DNA of 64,000 nt from contig CM054115.1 in the NCBI GenBank assembly GCA_028673005.1, positions 194,502,370-194,566,369 of the forward strand, written 5' to 3'. Shown piece after piece: positions 33,979 to 45,255 of the stretch (position 1 is its first letter; each line of letters begins with the position of its first letter). The notes below the pieces were generated by a model, which made no database searches, was not told where the DNA came from, and was given only the letters and a program-made list of their open reading frames with translations. This stretch comes from Tanypteryx hageni (Eukaryota > Arthropoda > Insecta > Odonata > Petaluridae). The translations under genes and the position numbers were made by a program.

Positions 33979-35288
33979 TCTTAGCTCCTGTGGAGTGCTT
34001 GGAAGCCTTCGGCCCAAATTGGACAGTTTTTGTCTTTCAGTTCTAACCTATAAAGCACCATTTCTCAGTCTTTTATCTCCACTGGGCACTCAACACATTT
34101 TGGAAGAGATAGGCAGGCACAACCATAAAACACATAATATTTTTTAAATTGAATTCTGAGAAAATCAAAACAAAATGGTATTAATAGTGACAGACATCCT
34201 TTTTAGTACGTTTTTCACTTATGTTTTCACTAAGTACGTCTGTCCATGCACAACATTTTGAAGCAAAGAGAAAAAATGGAAAAGCTAAGATTTTTAGGAT
34301 AACAGACTCCATTTGGAAAGGCTAAACTTTGTTATAATATATAATTACTCAATGTCTGTCCATCTGTCCTCCCTTTTATCTCTTGAACAGCTTGTCACAG
34401 AGAAATGCTGTAAATGCCATTTTGTTTCTGACAACTAGGAGACCCCGGGAAAACTATTTTTGTTTACGGAAGTGTCCTGGATTCGACTCCAGGAGACGAT
34501 TATCTTTTCCCATATGTTTACAAAGGAGTTTTGATTTTTCAAGTTGCAAGGTTTATTTCCCTCATTCATTAAAATACAAAATTACGGACAACATTTCTCC
34601 ATTTTTGCTTTATTCGATGGCTAAAACTATAAAATATTATATTCTTGCGATTTTTAGATATTACACGGAAGAATTTGTCAGAAATACGCATTTCTTTTCA
34701 AAATTTTATAGTTTTTTTGTCCTCTTTCCGGGTGTTGCCAAGGCGACCCGCATTGTTACCTCAAATAGGATTAGCATTTATTAAACCTTCAAATAGATGA
34801 CAGAACAGTGTTATTTGCTTTGCACTTTTTGTAGCAATGTCAAGTTTATTAGATTTCAACGTTAATAATTGCAGATTATTATTATTTAGTAAACTGCATG
34901 TAAACTGTGGGCATTTTTAATGATTGACTGAAAGAAAAAAATCTTCTAATTAAAATTGCATTAGTAAATTATAAAAACAAACATGAAATTCAAAATGTAA
35001 GTTGTCTTATTTTGTAAGGAGAAATAAATGTCCATTTGTGGCATTATTTTGAGGGAGGGATATATTGCACTTCCTCTGAATAAAATTTATAAATTGAATG
35101 AAAAAATATTTTGTAGACTGAAAATTAAAAAAATATATAATTCACATTATAGTGTGTTCCAGAGAGTTAAAATAATTTCGGCCAGCTAAAGTTGTCTAGC
35201 ATAATGTTTAACAAATAAATATTCTTTTTGTATGTGACATTTGTATCTACGTATACCACAAACCCATCATATCATATCATACGTTAGT
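33979..35288. other. intron sequence, no gene recognised
   Basis: This is AT-rich. One tRNA T-arm-like hairpin (CCTGG, ATTCGACT, CCAGG) lies at 34471-34488 but has no tRNA body. The only frame above 100 codons (34383-34784) shows no family resemblance. Confidence 0.35.
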
Positions 35289-35403
35289 TATTGTAATTTC
35301 CACAGAAGAACAATTTTATTGACTAATTTCGCTTATTACCAGATGATTCAGTAATAGGCAAAACCGGTTGATAAAATTCTTGTTCAGTGGAAATTACAAC
35401 AAT
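35289..35403. repeat. second foldback with a Penelope-type terminal motif
   Basis: The arms (35289-35339 and about 35351-35403) share TTGTAATTTCCAC, GAACAA or its variant, and AATTTTAT. The centre reads CAGATGATTC, then TAATAGGCAAAACCGGTTG, which has the layout of the CTGATGATG..GGCGAAACCGG motif of PLE ends with both conserved boxes mutated. It has the same architecture as the 4.6-kb foldback but a different subfamily. Confidence 0.6.
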
Positions 35404-36012
35404 AGTTTTATTTCTATTATTTTCCGGATAGTTTTGGTTGGTGGCAGATATGAACCCTATTGAGCCCATCTATGCTTTCAGTGATTTGAAGGGAATTCCA
35501 ATCAGATTTTTTGAGGTCAATCTGCAATTGAACTTTCATATCATGCATAATGACAGCCACTCTCGTAGTGATTGCGTCGTTTGAACGTTGCGATATTTTA
35601 AAAATTGAAAATTCATTAAAAAGTTCCTCACCATTTGCAATGAATGCTTCCTTAACCCCTTAGGGCAGTTTGACACACCCGTTCACGTACAACCCTGCCT
35701 ACAGCTGTGGTGGTTAGATGTGTTTGGGTACGTCTGATGCACTACCTCAAAAAATGATTCCTTAAAACCCTCTGGTGATAGATATTCAAATCTTTTTGTC
35801 ATTGTCACATACTAGATGCCTTGACAGCTACAGCCATCTATAGGATATCCCTTAAATTAGCAGATATGATCATAAGAAATAATATTTAATTTAGAATTTA
35901 AGATAAAATCGAGCATGGCGGGCCCTTCATGCATGATGCATGAAATGAGTGAGGATATTTTAAAAATTTTAGAGGAGAAATAGATTATGCACAAGAGGAA
36001 GTAGGTGAACCT
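35404..36012. other. intron sequence, no feature seen
   Basis: There are no long frames, repeats or element ends that I can identify. Confidence 0.4.
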
Positions 36013-36225
36013 GTGTGTATTTTTGGCTAATCAACCTCTTGGATTATTATACCCATTACTACTTCCATACCGAATACACAATCATAAGGGAGGAGAGAAA
36101 ACCGGTGCTGGCATTAGCCTACTCTTATTGAAGAGCACCAAGGGGACCCAATGGCTAAATGTCCCTTCCGAAGGTCGGAATGCTGACTTTGCACGGTCTC
36201 CTCAAACCACACAAACTGGGCCAGG
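36013..36225 (-). repeat. SINE family 1, head-truncated copy
   Basis: This aligns throughout with 59775-59985: TTTTGGCTAATCAACCTC, GGTGCTGGCATTAGCCTACT, AAGAGCACCAA and CCCTTCCGAAGG are shared. The tRNA-like head seen at 60020-60081 is lost here; the sequence diverges after CTCCTCAAAC. The frame across it is chance. Confidence 0.75.
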
Positions 36226-36724
36226 CGACCTTGGAAAAAATCCTACTTTAGCAGGATTCATGCCTAAAGAAGTGATGACCAAGGGATTCTTTGCCTTGCT
36301 ACTACATCTTATCTTCTGCTATTTATCTATTATAATAATATGTATAATACGTATTATAATAATATGCTTAACCATCTCCTTGGTTCTGCCCGTGATAGTT
36401 GTGAGTGAGAGGGAAGTGAAGTGGAAAGGGAATGAGGGAGGACTGGGATTGGTGTGGAATTAGATTACGAAGGCAGAAAGAGGCTAGGAATGGACAGGGT
36501 TGGAAGGGAGTAGAGTTAGATAGGGTTGACGGGAATGGAGGAGCAAGAGGGAATGTGGGAAACATGGAAAGGATATTGAAAGCGGATACTTAAGAAACAA
36601 AAATGATAAGACCCTTTTAAATGACACTGGCTCTGACAACAGGCAATCGAATACAACACAATGTTAATGTGGCAAGGAAAATGATTACAAATATTATACA
36701 TAAAAGAAATATACAAGAGATATA
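36226..36724. other. intron sequence, no gene recognised
   Basis: A purine-rich stretch (36400-36560) gives a Pro/Ser/Phe-rich antisense frame without family resemblance. No terminal repeats were found. Confidence 0.35.
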
Positions 36725-36955
36725 CTCAATAGAATTGTCCACTTGGAGGGATAATAAACGATACGAAAATAGCATTTGGATGAACAAGAAAATTTTGTCA
36801 GCTAGTTTGGCTGCTCTATCTGCTTGCTCGCCAGTCCTCTGTTGTTCTCTCTCCACCCTATCAGCTTTCACTCGTGACTCTGTCTCTTCTCTTCCCAGCA
36901 TTGCACAATGCTGCAAGCTTGGAATTCTCCTGTCTGAATTGCATTTATGAGGCCT
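36725..36955 (+). repeat. LTR-like repeat X, left part
   Basis: CTCAATAGAATTGTCCACTT, followed by GGAGGGATAATAAACGATA, is shared with the complement of 49430-49481. Similarity continues through CTCTCTCCACCCT to about 36955. The matching right part is at 38016-38174, displaced by the Gypsy fragment between them, while at 49000-49481 the two parts are contiguous. Confidence 0.6.
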
Positions 36956-37435
36956 GGAAATCTACCTGCATTTAGCAGTTTCAAGGCAACTGGCCATATA
37001 TATTAATTTAAATTACCAGATTTCCATCTGGGGGCTGGTTGCAATGATAACAATCATCAGGCAATGTGGTCGCTAATTCCTACGCCAAAAAATATTAACA
37101 AGGATCATAATCCTTATTGATCAATGTCTCTGTCAACAGAACAGGAAAAGAATATCCTCCAAGTGAAAAATAAAAGAACAATCACTCAAAGATACTCCTC
37201 CTGCTGGCATATATAGGCAAGCTTACAAAACTTAATATAATTCTGAACATTTGTATACAATGGGTGATTAACTAACATAAAAAGCCAAAAATGTCAAACT
37301 GTTACTTCATACCAGCATAATATTCCTTAAATTGATTAACAATGGTATGCCGTGAGAAGGACAAATATTACCCTATGGTCGCAAAATATTTCATAATTTA
37401 ATTAACATTGACTCGTGATAATTGAAAATAACAAA

Positions 37436-38015
37436 TTATTGCTTAATGGCAGCAAAATATTTCTTAACCTGGTTAACATTTGCTATACAACAATAATTTG
37501 GGTTGTCTGGCTTTGTTAAATAGAGAGTTACAGGAGTAATAATCCTGTCGACCACAAAGGGTCCATCACATAAGGGAGAGATTTTGGCAGACCATTTATT
37601 AGCTTTCGAAACTTTGGGCACAGCTCTGAACACAACCTGTTCACCTGGTGAAAAGGCTTGTGGAGAATGTCTAGCATTATGTTTGCTAGCAACACGCTGT
37701 TGTGATTTGGCCAAATTACTTAGCACCTTGTTCCAAAGTTCCTGCCCTGAAGCTGAGTTACAATCAGCTGATGCCAACTCGTTTGGCTATTCCCATTGAA
37801 ACGACAAGGGATGAGGTAGCTCATGACCCAAAAATACCTTAGCAGGTGAAACACCCATAGAAGAGTGTTTGGAAGAGTTAAAAGCAAATATCAGCAAAAG
37901 TAGAAATGAATCCCAATTATTATGGGAATCACATGTGAAAGCAGATAAGGTAAATTTCAGATATCTATGTACTCTTTCTGCATGGTTGGGGCTGGGATAA
38001 TAGGCGGCAGTATAA
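37436..38015 (-). pseudogene. Gypsy-type integrase C-terminal half inserted in repeat X
   Basis: From 38014 the minus strand encodes AAYYPSPNHAERVHRYLK, then DSHNNWDSFLLLLIFAFNSS, GVSPAKVFLGHELPHPL and, after one TAG, the linker and C-terminal domain (SKHNARHSPQAFSPGEQVVF, GPFVV, ANVNQVKKYF), stopping at 37436. These are the post-catalytic integrase core, a conserved SPA..LG motif, and the GPY/F-type C-terminal domain of Ty3/Gypsy elements. The catalytic DDE residues lie upstream of the truncation. 36956-37435 is probably its 3' untranslated part, but no LTR could be confirmed. Confidence 0.78.
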
Positions 38016-38174
38016 ATATGCAGTCATACTCGCGCTTGCAGTTGTACTCGCGTTTGCTGTCATACGAGCATTTGCTGGACTTCGAGCTTTGCTCGAGTTC
38101 AAGCACAAAAACTTCTGGTGAATATGAAAAACTGATGGAGAACTCGATACACTGTAGGAGTCTAAAATGCTGCA
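38016..38174 (+). repeat. LTR-like repeat X, right part, with about 20-bp sub-repeats
   Basis: ATGCAGTCATACTCGCG, GCTTGCAGTTGTACTCGCG and TTTGCTGTCATACGAGCA are near-tandem units. The complement of 49000-49160 has the same array and the same ending (GTAGGAG, AAATGCTGCA). It directly abuts the Gypsy integrase fragment at 38015. Confidence 0.6.
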
Positions 38175-38544
38175 CAAGGTTTGCTTGCCTTTTTCTAATG
38201 GTTGATGCCATGATAACTTTGACTCTTTTAATCTCTTAGATATTAAACAAAAGTAACAACGGAAATATAATGAGCAACAGCTGCCTCCATACGGCATTAA
38301 TGTTTCCCTCAGAGCGACAAGAGAATATTTAATGTGCGATCCAAGCACTTTCCATGTGCTCTGATAACACTTTCATTCAAGAGCATTGTAAATATCTTTG
38401 AATGGGCTTGTTTATGCATTGATGTCAGATAAGTGTTTCTCTCTCTCCCTCTTATTGTATTGTTCTCAAGAAATGCTGAACAAAACACTAGCCCATTCCT
38501 CCTCTAGGCTGCATGGCTTTCGGTTTCACTGTATTGTTTTTAGA

Positions 38545-38581
38545 CGACATTTTTCCAGCATTGAAGTCAGCATCCTCAGGT
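38545..38581 (-). repeat. degraded hammerhead-like PLE motif
   Basis: The minus strand reads CTGAGGATGCTGACTTCAAT and then GCTGGAAAAATGTCG. The CTGANGA box is intact, the stem II pairing is poor, and the GAAACGTC box is mutated. It resembles the motif of PLE-2 more than the 4.6-kb type. Flanking 38175-38640 holds no gene. Confidence 0.3.
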
Positions 38582-38649
38582 CATCTGATAAGATTATATT
38601 GTGATACAACTGTCCAAGTAGTGGATCATGAGTAATTTACATTTTTTTT

Positions 38650-38731
38650 AAAGTTCGTTTATTTCAAACCGGGATAATTCGAAGTCATGTTTTTGTGGTC
38701 CCTTGAGCTTCGAAATAACGAGGTTTTACTG
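38650..38731. repeat. pogo/Tigger-like terminal repeat (one end)
   Basis: The complement starts CAGTAAAACCTCGTTATTTC and continues GAAGCTCAAGGGACCAC, a typical Tigger end, followed by TA at 38732. No partner end was found. The following 38732-39510 is AT-rich without features. Confidence 0.55.
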
Positions 38732-39510
38732 TAATTGCATTTTGTTGCATTGATCCAAATTTGAATATCAATATTATATTTTGAAATATTTCTTTCCTCT
38801 AATAAGCAGCATCATGTAATTATACAATATGTTAACAGAATACTTTTTATTTGAACATTTTATCACGAATAATCTATTAGATATGCGATTTTTTCAGAAT
38901 GTAACAAATATTTTTTAAATACCCCCAGAATAAATCTAGCAGATAGAACCTACGCTCGGGCTTTTAAATCCAGCAGATAAAGGTTAAGTTAAATTGATGA
39001 ACTACTGAAATGGAATGTTGAGTACGTGATGCATGGATGTTTTCTTGGGATTTGCTACAAACATTTCAAAGCCGAAAAAACGCTAGTATCACGAACTGGT
39101 AAAAATTTCTTTTATTAATTACGTTCAAAATGCATGACAAAAAATCAAAACCTAGTATAAGAAAGTGATAAAATTTCTTTAAAATGTTCAAAATATGAAG
39201 CATCAAAAGTAACAATTCTTTTAGTAATCGCATTCAAAATATGCGGCAGAAAATCTTATGTTACATGATGATAACAATTCTTATGATTACATTAAAAATT
39301 CATAATAAAATGAAAAATTACCTTCAAAATACAAAGATAATAGAAAATGAAAACCATACATTCCAAAATGGCATTTCTTTAAATTTTTATCTGGAACAAA
39401 ACTGATATTGGACAATGGAGGATCGGTGGCTCTAAAACTGACTAGAAAGCGGCAAGAAAAGGTCCTATGTGACCCTGAAAAATCTGTTTCACATATGATT
39501 TGAGAGTAAA

Positions 39511-40192
39511 GTGCAAATATTAAGGTGGAAGGAAAACCATGCCAACCCCAAACCCAACCCGATGGAAAGTGCAGATGTTAAGATGGAAGGAAAACCATGC
39601 CAACCCCAAACCCAATCTGATGGAGAGTGCAGATGTTAAGGTAGAAGGAAAACCACACCAACCCCCAACCCCATGGAGAGTGCAGATGTTAAGGTAGAAG
39701 GAAAACATGCCAATCCCAAACCCAACCTGATGGAGAGTGCAGATGTTAAGGTGGAAGGAAAACCATGCCAACCCCAAACCCAACCTGATGGAGAGTGCAG
39801 ATGTTAAGGTGGAAGGAAAACCACGCCAACCCCATACCCAACCCGATGGAAAGTGCAGATGTTAAGGTGGAAGGAAAACCACGCCAACCCCAAACCCAAC
39901 CTGATGGAGAGTGCAGATGTTAACGTGGAAGGAAAACCACGCCAACCCCAAACCCAACCCGATGGAGAGTGCAAATGTTAAGGTGGAAGGAAAACCAAGT
40001 CAATCTCCAACCCAATGGTGAGTGCAGATGTTAAGATGAAAGGAAAATCACGCCAACCCCCAACCCAACCCGATGGAGAGTGCAGATGTTAAGGTGGAAG
40101 GAAAAGCACACCAACCCCAAACCCAACCCGATGGAGAGTGCAAATGTTAAGGTGGAGGAAAAACCAACCTAACCCCAAACCAACCCGGGGAG
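39511..40192. repeat. 58-bp minisatellite, about 12 copies
   Basis: Units begin GTGCAGATGTTAAGGTGGAA, continue GGAAAACCACGCCAACCCC and AAACCCAACCCGATGGAGA, and start at 39511, 39569, 39627, 39680, 39737, 39795, 39853, 39911, 39969, 40022, 40080 and 40138. Ten intervals are 57-58 bp. Two units (39627 and 39969) are 53 bp through a 5-bp loss in the CCCAACC part. Strand composition is strongly asymmetric (A/C/G-rich, few T). The small antisense frame across it is an artefact. Confidence 0.97.
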
Positions 40193-40656
40193 GGTTAGGA
40201 TAGCAGGGAATCTGTAATGCAATTATAATTTCATAAGTTTCAAATTTCTGTAATATGTAGGTATGACAATGTAGTACAATATCTCATTGCTATCTCATCA
40301 TTCATGGTGCCATTATCGCCATGGTCAATATCAGTTTTGTAGCTTTTAAACTAGTTTCATCATCGAAAATAGCAGCGTTGGAAGTGAAGTTCAAACTGAG
40401 CTACAAAACATTTAAGTCGAGAGTTGTCATGTTTGTTTACTTTAAATATTGCTAATAATGAGCATTATAATTTAAACTGAACTTCAAAACAAAAAAGTAA
40501 AGTGAGTTCATGTTTTTTGGCATTGAAAATGCATGATGTGAAATGCAAATAATCAGCATAAAACAGAGTAATGGTCATAAAAAATTTTGTAAGACGTGGA
40601 AATTCACAAACCACAAGCATGCGAAGTTCAAAAAGGTAATGTGTATGTATGTGTAT

Positions 40657-40733
40657 ATATATGCCAAGTCTTTTGCATCTTCCTGGATCAATCCACAGCA
40701 CATAGAGCCAGAAATCTAATAGTTAAATTAACC
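40657..40733 (+). repeat. interspersed repeat, partner of 33066-33135
   Basis: GTATATATATGCCAAGTC, CACAGCACATAGAGCCAGAA and TAGTTAAATT match the complement of the 33.1-kb copy, with a 10-bp insertion (ATCAATC region). The remainder of 40193-40904 is AT-rich and empty. Confidence 0.6.
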
Positions 40734-43022
40734 AGAGAAAGGCACACTATGCCACAAGTTAAGTCAAGGGAACACTCTCTTAAATAATATGACAACATAT
40801 TAAAACACACAAACATTATAGATTTTGTTTATTTATTGATATGAAAAAATCAGAAAGACATAATTCAAATAAGAAACAAAAAATTATATATTTACGATAA
40901 TTTTTATTATTCATCACAAATTATGCAGCTTTTTCCTCTATGCTCAGTGCAAATGGGTTTTTTACACTGCCTGAAATAATTTTGTGTCATATGTCTTTTT
41001 GCAGAGGAACATATTGCACAGATGGTAAGTTTTGGTTGTCCTTGATATGTAATTGTTTCTGAAGTCGATATTTACTGTGGTACACCTCAAGTTTTTTATA
41101 ACTTCTCACAAATATTTGATCTCCAGGAATTTTTGCAACCAAGGCATTATGAGTTCATGGCTCAATGATTTAAAAAACTATTTCTTTTTTTTAGGTGTTG
41201 TGTTGCAACAATGGTTATTTTGGCAGTAAATTACCCAATAATTTATAAATGATGTATTCAGCATACCATAAAACAAACATAATGCTCATCTTTCTATTTT
41301 CTACTGCAGGGCATATCTGATCAAAGGTATCAACTGCTTCTTTAGTGCTGTTATAAAATTCAATTATTTTTGGCTTATGGGAGACTGGGTATATTTAAGC
41401 ATTTTCATGACTTGTTGACAACAAAAGTACATTTTTGTTTTTATTGGAAACAAATGAAAGTAATGTCATTTCATTATCAAAACAAGACATCGAAGAAAAC
41501 TGTTTATGGTTTTTTGTGTCCAAAGGCTCTGGCGGGACTTCCCTTTTGTTTTTTCTAAGAGTACCAACAAGTTCTAATTTTATAGGGGCATTCAGCAGAA
41601 TTGAAGCTAGAGACACTGAAGTGAACCAATTGTCCACGGTAATATTGCTATTAGATCCATATATTGTTCAGGCCAATTGCTTGAGAAAATATCCAGCTAA
41701 AGGTAAACCACCTGTGTTCATGGTTTTGCCAGTGTATGATATTACATTGTGCATGTATTTTGTAGCCATGTCACAGGCCATTACGATTTTCATTCCATAC
41801 TTCGCAGGTTTATTCAAGATATACATCCAAAATGTACAGTGCTTGTGAAATCCGAGCAGCTGTTCATCAACGGTCATGAAAGTTCCTGGTCTATAACAGT
41901 TTTCTATGAATTTGTCCCAGATTTCTCTTAGTGGTGCAAAACAACCCTGTTTTTTCATTCGTTTCTGGTTTCTTTATTGTCGGAACACAAAGAGTTCATC
42001 AGAAATTTGAAACGTCTTTCATTCATCACTGATATATTATATCAGTCACTAGACAATGCTGAGTCGAATAATTCTTCGGTGCACAAATGGATGTCTTTTA
42101 GGGCAGCTGTAGCTGCCAGCATACCAATCAATCATCTCAGAAATTCTTGTAGTGCCTTCTTCATAACGTGCAGCCTGAAGTCATATTTCAACATTGGTAT
42201 TTTCAATAATTTTATCAAGGACTGAGTCTGTAATTATAAGGCAAAATGCTTTCAATGGTGCATGTAAGCTTCTATTACTGTACAAATAGAACCTTGAATA
42301 AAATGCACTATATTTCTTGCAGCCATTCGAATCGATCTTTTGGATTTATGAACCGTAGACCAACAAGCTCCATTTTTTTCTTTCAAGTAGTTTTTTTCGG
42401 AATGATAATACAGTAAAACCCCATATTTACATTAACAGAATGTACATTTTCTCACTATTTACAACATTTTATATTGTTCCCATCAATTTTCCTGATTCCA
42501 ATCTAATTAAAACCCTGTATTTACATTATTTCATTTTAAGTTTTACTGCTACTCATGTCATTTTACATTAGAATTCCCAATTTTTAAAAGCAATTTAGTA
42601 TGGGAATTCCCAATAGTTTAAAAAATTTTTGGCTTAGCTTTGCAAAAAATCCGAACCCTTTTGGACGAAGATTTCAAAAACGGCAGCAGTGTAGGAACAG
42701 CGCCTCTAGAGGCAGATATATGAACTCTTTCTTTTCAAAACAGCACTCGCTGCACTCTCGTTAGTGGATGCTATTCAGGAACAGCATACTTAGAGACGGA
42801 AATATGAAATCTTTTGGGTGAAAACCTCAAAACTTCATACGTAAATCTGTAAATCACACTAGCAGAGCATAAACAGCGCACCTAGATACAGAAATACAGT
42901 CAGTCCTCACTCCTCCTCCTCACTCAGTCCACACTCATGTCATTTTCTCCTTAAATCCCTTCTACACGAGTTATTAGATTTCAGATGACGAAAGACATTC
43001 AGAGTGATTCCAAGCGTAATTA

Positions 43023-44045
43023 CCGTAAATATCAGCGTATAATGCACACTTTTTTTTCGAAATATTTGAGTTAAAAATTAGGATGCGTGTTATACGAGGG
43101 TACATAATCTTCCTATTTTCATTTGACCCCATATTTCCACAATTTCGACACAGTAATTACTGCCCAGGTATCCTCATATTTTTATTGATGATTTTTACGA
43201 AAAGTAAGATAGATAATAGTTAAAATTTATTAACTAATTCTATAAACATACAATAATTAGATATGAAAAGAATGAATTCAGTATTTATTCATTTTAAAAG
43301 CAAAGAAATTCTTCATCACTGGACCATTCTTCTTCAATGTTGTTAACGGAATCGTCATCTTACGCATGACGTCACCCTACACCGGCACCAGGCCTGGTGG
43401 TGAGGTACTGGTACTACTTACAATTAGAAACAATGGCAGCTGATGCCTTTGAGTACGCTGGGAATTGATGCTTCTTGTAGAACTAAATAAAGTTATCGTT
43501 TCCTACCTTTCTCTCAGCATTCATACGTGATTTATTCTTGATTCTTAGAGTCTGTAATTAATTTTGGTTATTTTGGTGCTCCAGTGTTCTAATAAGGGTA
43601 AAACTGAAGGTTGGGCAAACCTATCCACCTCAGGCGTGACAAAAGCGTATGTAAAAAACATAGGATTATCGTCATTCCTTCATTTTATTAGCTCAAAGAA
43701 TGTCATATGCCATACTATGAAATTAATATAATTCAATTTATTGCGTATATCCTAATATCACCTTGTAAGTAAACATAGAGTATGTAATGATAGAGTTAGC
43801 TGACGTTCTTTTGGAACGCTATTCAAAAATTTCATTTTGCACTTTCATTATGTTACCAATACATAATACCAATAATTCGATCATTGCTTTAGAACACGTT
43901 ACACCATCTACTTTATTCTGGAATGGTAACGCTAAAAAAAATCTGTGCACACTATATGCGGGTATATAGAAAAATCATAGATTACGAGGCTGAAAACCCC
44001 CCTGCGTGTTATATGAGGGTGCGAATTATACACGGGTATTTAAGG
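43023..44045. mobile_element. small Tc1/mariner- or pogo-like element nested in Tigger D
   Basis: Left CCGTAAATATCAGCGTATAA and the complement of right CCTTAAATACCCGTGTATAA agree at 16 of 20 positions. TA flanks both ends (43021-43022 and 44046-44047). A further GCGTGTTATA motif sits about 60 bp inside each end. It encodes nothing recognisable, so it is non-autonomous. It is the third layer of the nest. Confidence 0.75.
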
Positions 44046-44323
44046 TAAAACCAGAGGTAGAAGGGGAGAAAGTAATATCAGTAAAACATATTTAAAGCAC
44101 GTAGGGTAATTTATATTTCTGCAGCTTAAGGGTTTAATCCCTGAGAAAATCGTGATTATGTAATGGTGATTACGAAACTTATTTTTTGAGTGGCGTTTTT
44201 GGACTTACGAGTCATTTAGAAGGAAGTTAACTTATTGAAAAAATCCTTTAATAGAAACCTCTAGTATGAGATACATTAAAAATGAGAAAACCATTGATGA
44301 CTGAGTTTGTTTAAAGGCTGGAC

Positions 44324-44390
44324 CAGTGGCGTAGTTAGGTTCTCCTTCGCCCAGGGGCAAGTCACAGAGATGCTCCCTGTACAATTTTCC
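44324..44390 (+). repeat. hAT-type terminal fragment
   Basis: CAGTGGCGTAGTTAGG followed by CGCCCAGGGGCAAG is a common form of hAT end. No opposite end or 8-bp duplication was found inside Tigger D. Confidence 0.4.
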
Positions 44391-45015
44391 AGACAAATGT
44401 AATGTGGGGAATGTAATGGAAACCCAAGCATACTATACTAGCATTTTAATTTGGCATATGTTTTAATATTACTATTATAAAAAACTGTGCTGGTTAAGTA
44501 AGTGAATAAATAGATATATTCTTTATAAACTTAACTCTTTTAACACTGATTATATTGTTAGTCTTACTTTAACAAATGAGCAAGTTTAAAAGTAAAATCG
44601 GTTTACTTATTTTTCCTTTTCCCTCAATTTGCACTTTCCCACAATTTACACTTTTTCCCCCAGGTCCCTAGAAAATCATAAATAAGGGGTTTTACTGTAT
44701 ATGGATCTGATATTCCTTCCGACAGATCCAGTTCTTCGGTCGAGCTTTCTTCTCATGATCGCTGATTAAACCTCTTTTGGGTTGGCTCTTGAGTTTCTTT
44801 ATTAGAATCACTAGCAGTGTTGACCATTACAAGTAATATTCAAATTTGAAAGATGGGCATGAAATTCAAATTATAATCCAAGTTTATGAGGAATTTAAAT
44901 GGTGAATCCAATGACTAGAGACTGAAATTTCAAAATGATTAATGCAACGTGATAAAGGTTGAGCTTCCAAATCCCACATATCAGGTAAAAGAACAACAAT
45001 TGAACTTCAACTCAC

Positions 45016-45255
45016 CTTTTGACGAAGATGTAACTTCAACTGAGGTTGAAGTGTCAACCTTGGGCATAGCAAATTTGCCTACAACAGGATCAAAGTTATC
45101 TGACACTCCATCTGAAGTAAGGAAGATAACATCACCCGGACAGGCAACAGTAAGTGAACAAGTCAAGTTGTTTAATTCTGGATTTTGACCATCAGCTGGG
45201 CCAAGGGCACCAAGTGCATCTCGCATATCCCGCATACTGTTTATGTCATGAGAAC
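45016..45255 (-). CDS. PP2C-like domain protein (CG9801-type), exon B
   Basis: A pyrimidine-rich acceptor (TCCTTCAACCAG) precedes 45255. The exon's first two bases complete the Gly codon split by exon A, giving TLGSHDINSMRD across the junction. It encodes DALGALGPADGQNPELNNL, then CSLTVACPGDVIFLTSDGVS and DNFDPVVGKFA. The SDGVSDNFD motif is the PP2C block that carries a metal-binding aspartate. The exon ends in phase 1 at a strong donor (AAAAG, GTGAGT) at 45016. Open reading continues beyond the donor only briefly. The 240-bp length with no defects, and the frame match on both sides, make this a convincing coding exon. It lies 186 bp from the end of the piggyBac 2 remnant. Confidence 0.9.

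Larger units (their letters stand above)
42411..44697. mobile_element. pogo/Tigger element D, inserted in piggyBac gene 2
   Basis: Left CAGTAAAACCCCATATTTAC and the complement of right CAGTAAAACCCCTTATTTAT match at 18 of 20 positions. TA flanks both ends (42409-42410 and 44698-44699). Removing it restores contiguity of the piggyBac gene. No transposase gene is recognisable inside. The interior holds a smaller nested element (43023-44045) and a hAT end at 44324. Confidence 0.85.
40905..44830 (-). pseudogene. piggyBac transposase 2, split by a Tigger insertion
   Basis: Reading on the minus strand: an acidic N-terminus (MVNTASDSNKETQEP, TEELDLSEGISDPY; 44830-44700) stops exactly at the Tigger end (44697) and resumes at 42410 with SEKNYLKEK and a RNIVHFIQG-like block. 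Then come ISVMNERRFKFLMNSL (about 42010), MTVDEQLLGF (41860), the catalytic region LNKPAKYGMKIVMACD (about 41810), YTGKTMNTGGLPLAGYF, DNWFTSVSLASILL (41630) and ELVGTLRKNKREVP. The C-terminal finger (QCKKPICTEHRGKSCIICDE) ends near 40912. Several stops and frameshifts are present. Terminal repeats of this piggyBac copy were not located. Confidence 0.82.

Noticed and set aside
34471..34488. Possible tRNA gene (T-arm with TTCGA loop)
   Set aside because: No acceptor stem, D-arm or anticodon arm at the right distance upstream; only a T-arm-like hairpin.
39520..39783. Repetitive minus-strand frame inside the minisatellite
   Set aside because: It simply translates the 58-bp units and the 53-bp variants break its period; no start context or homologue.
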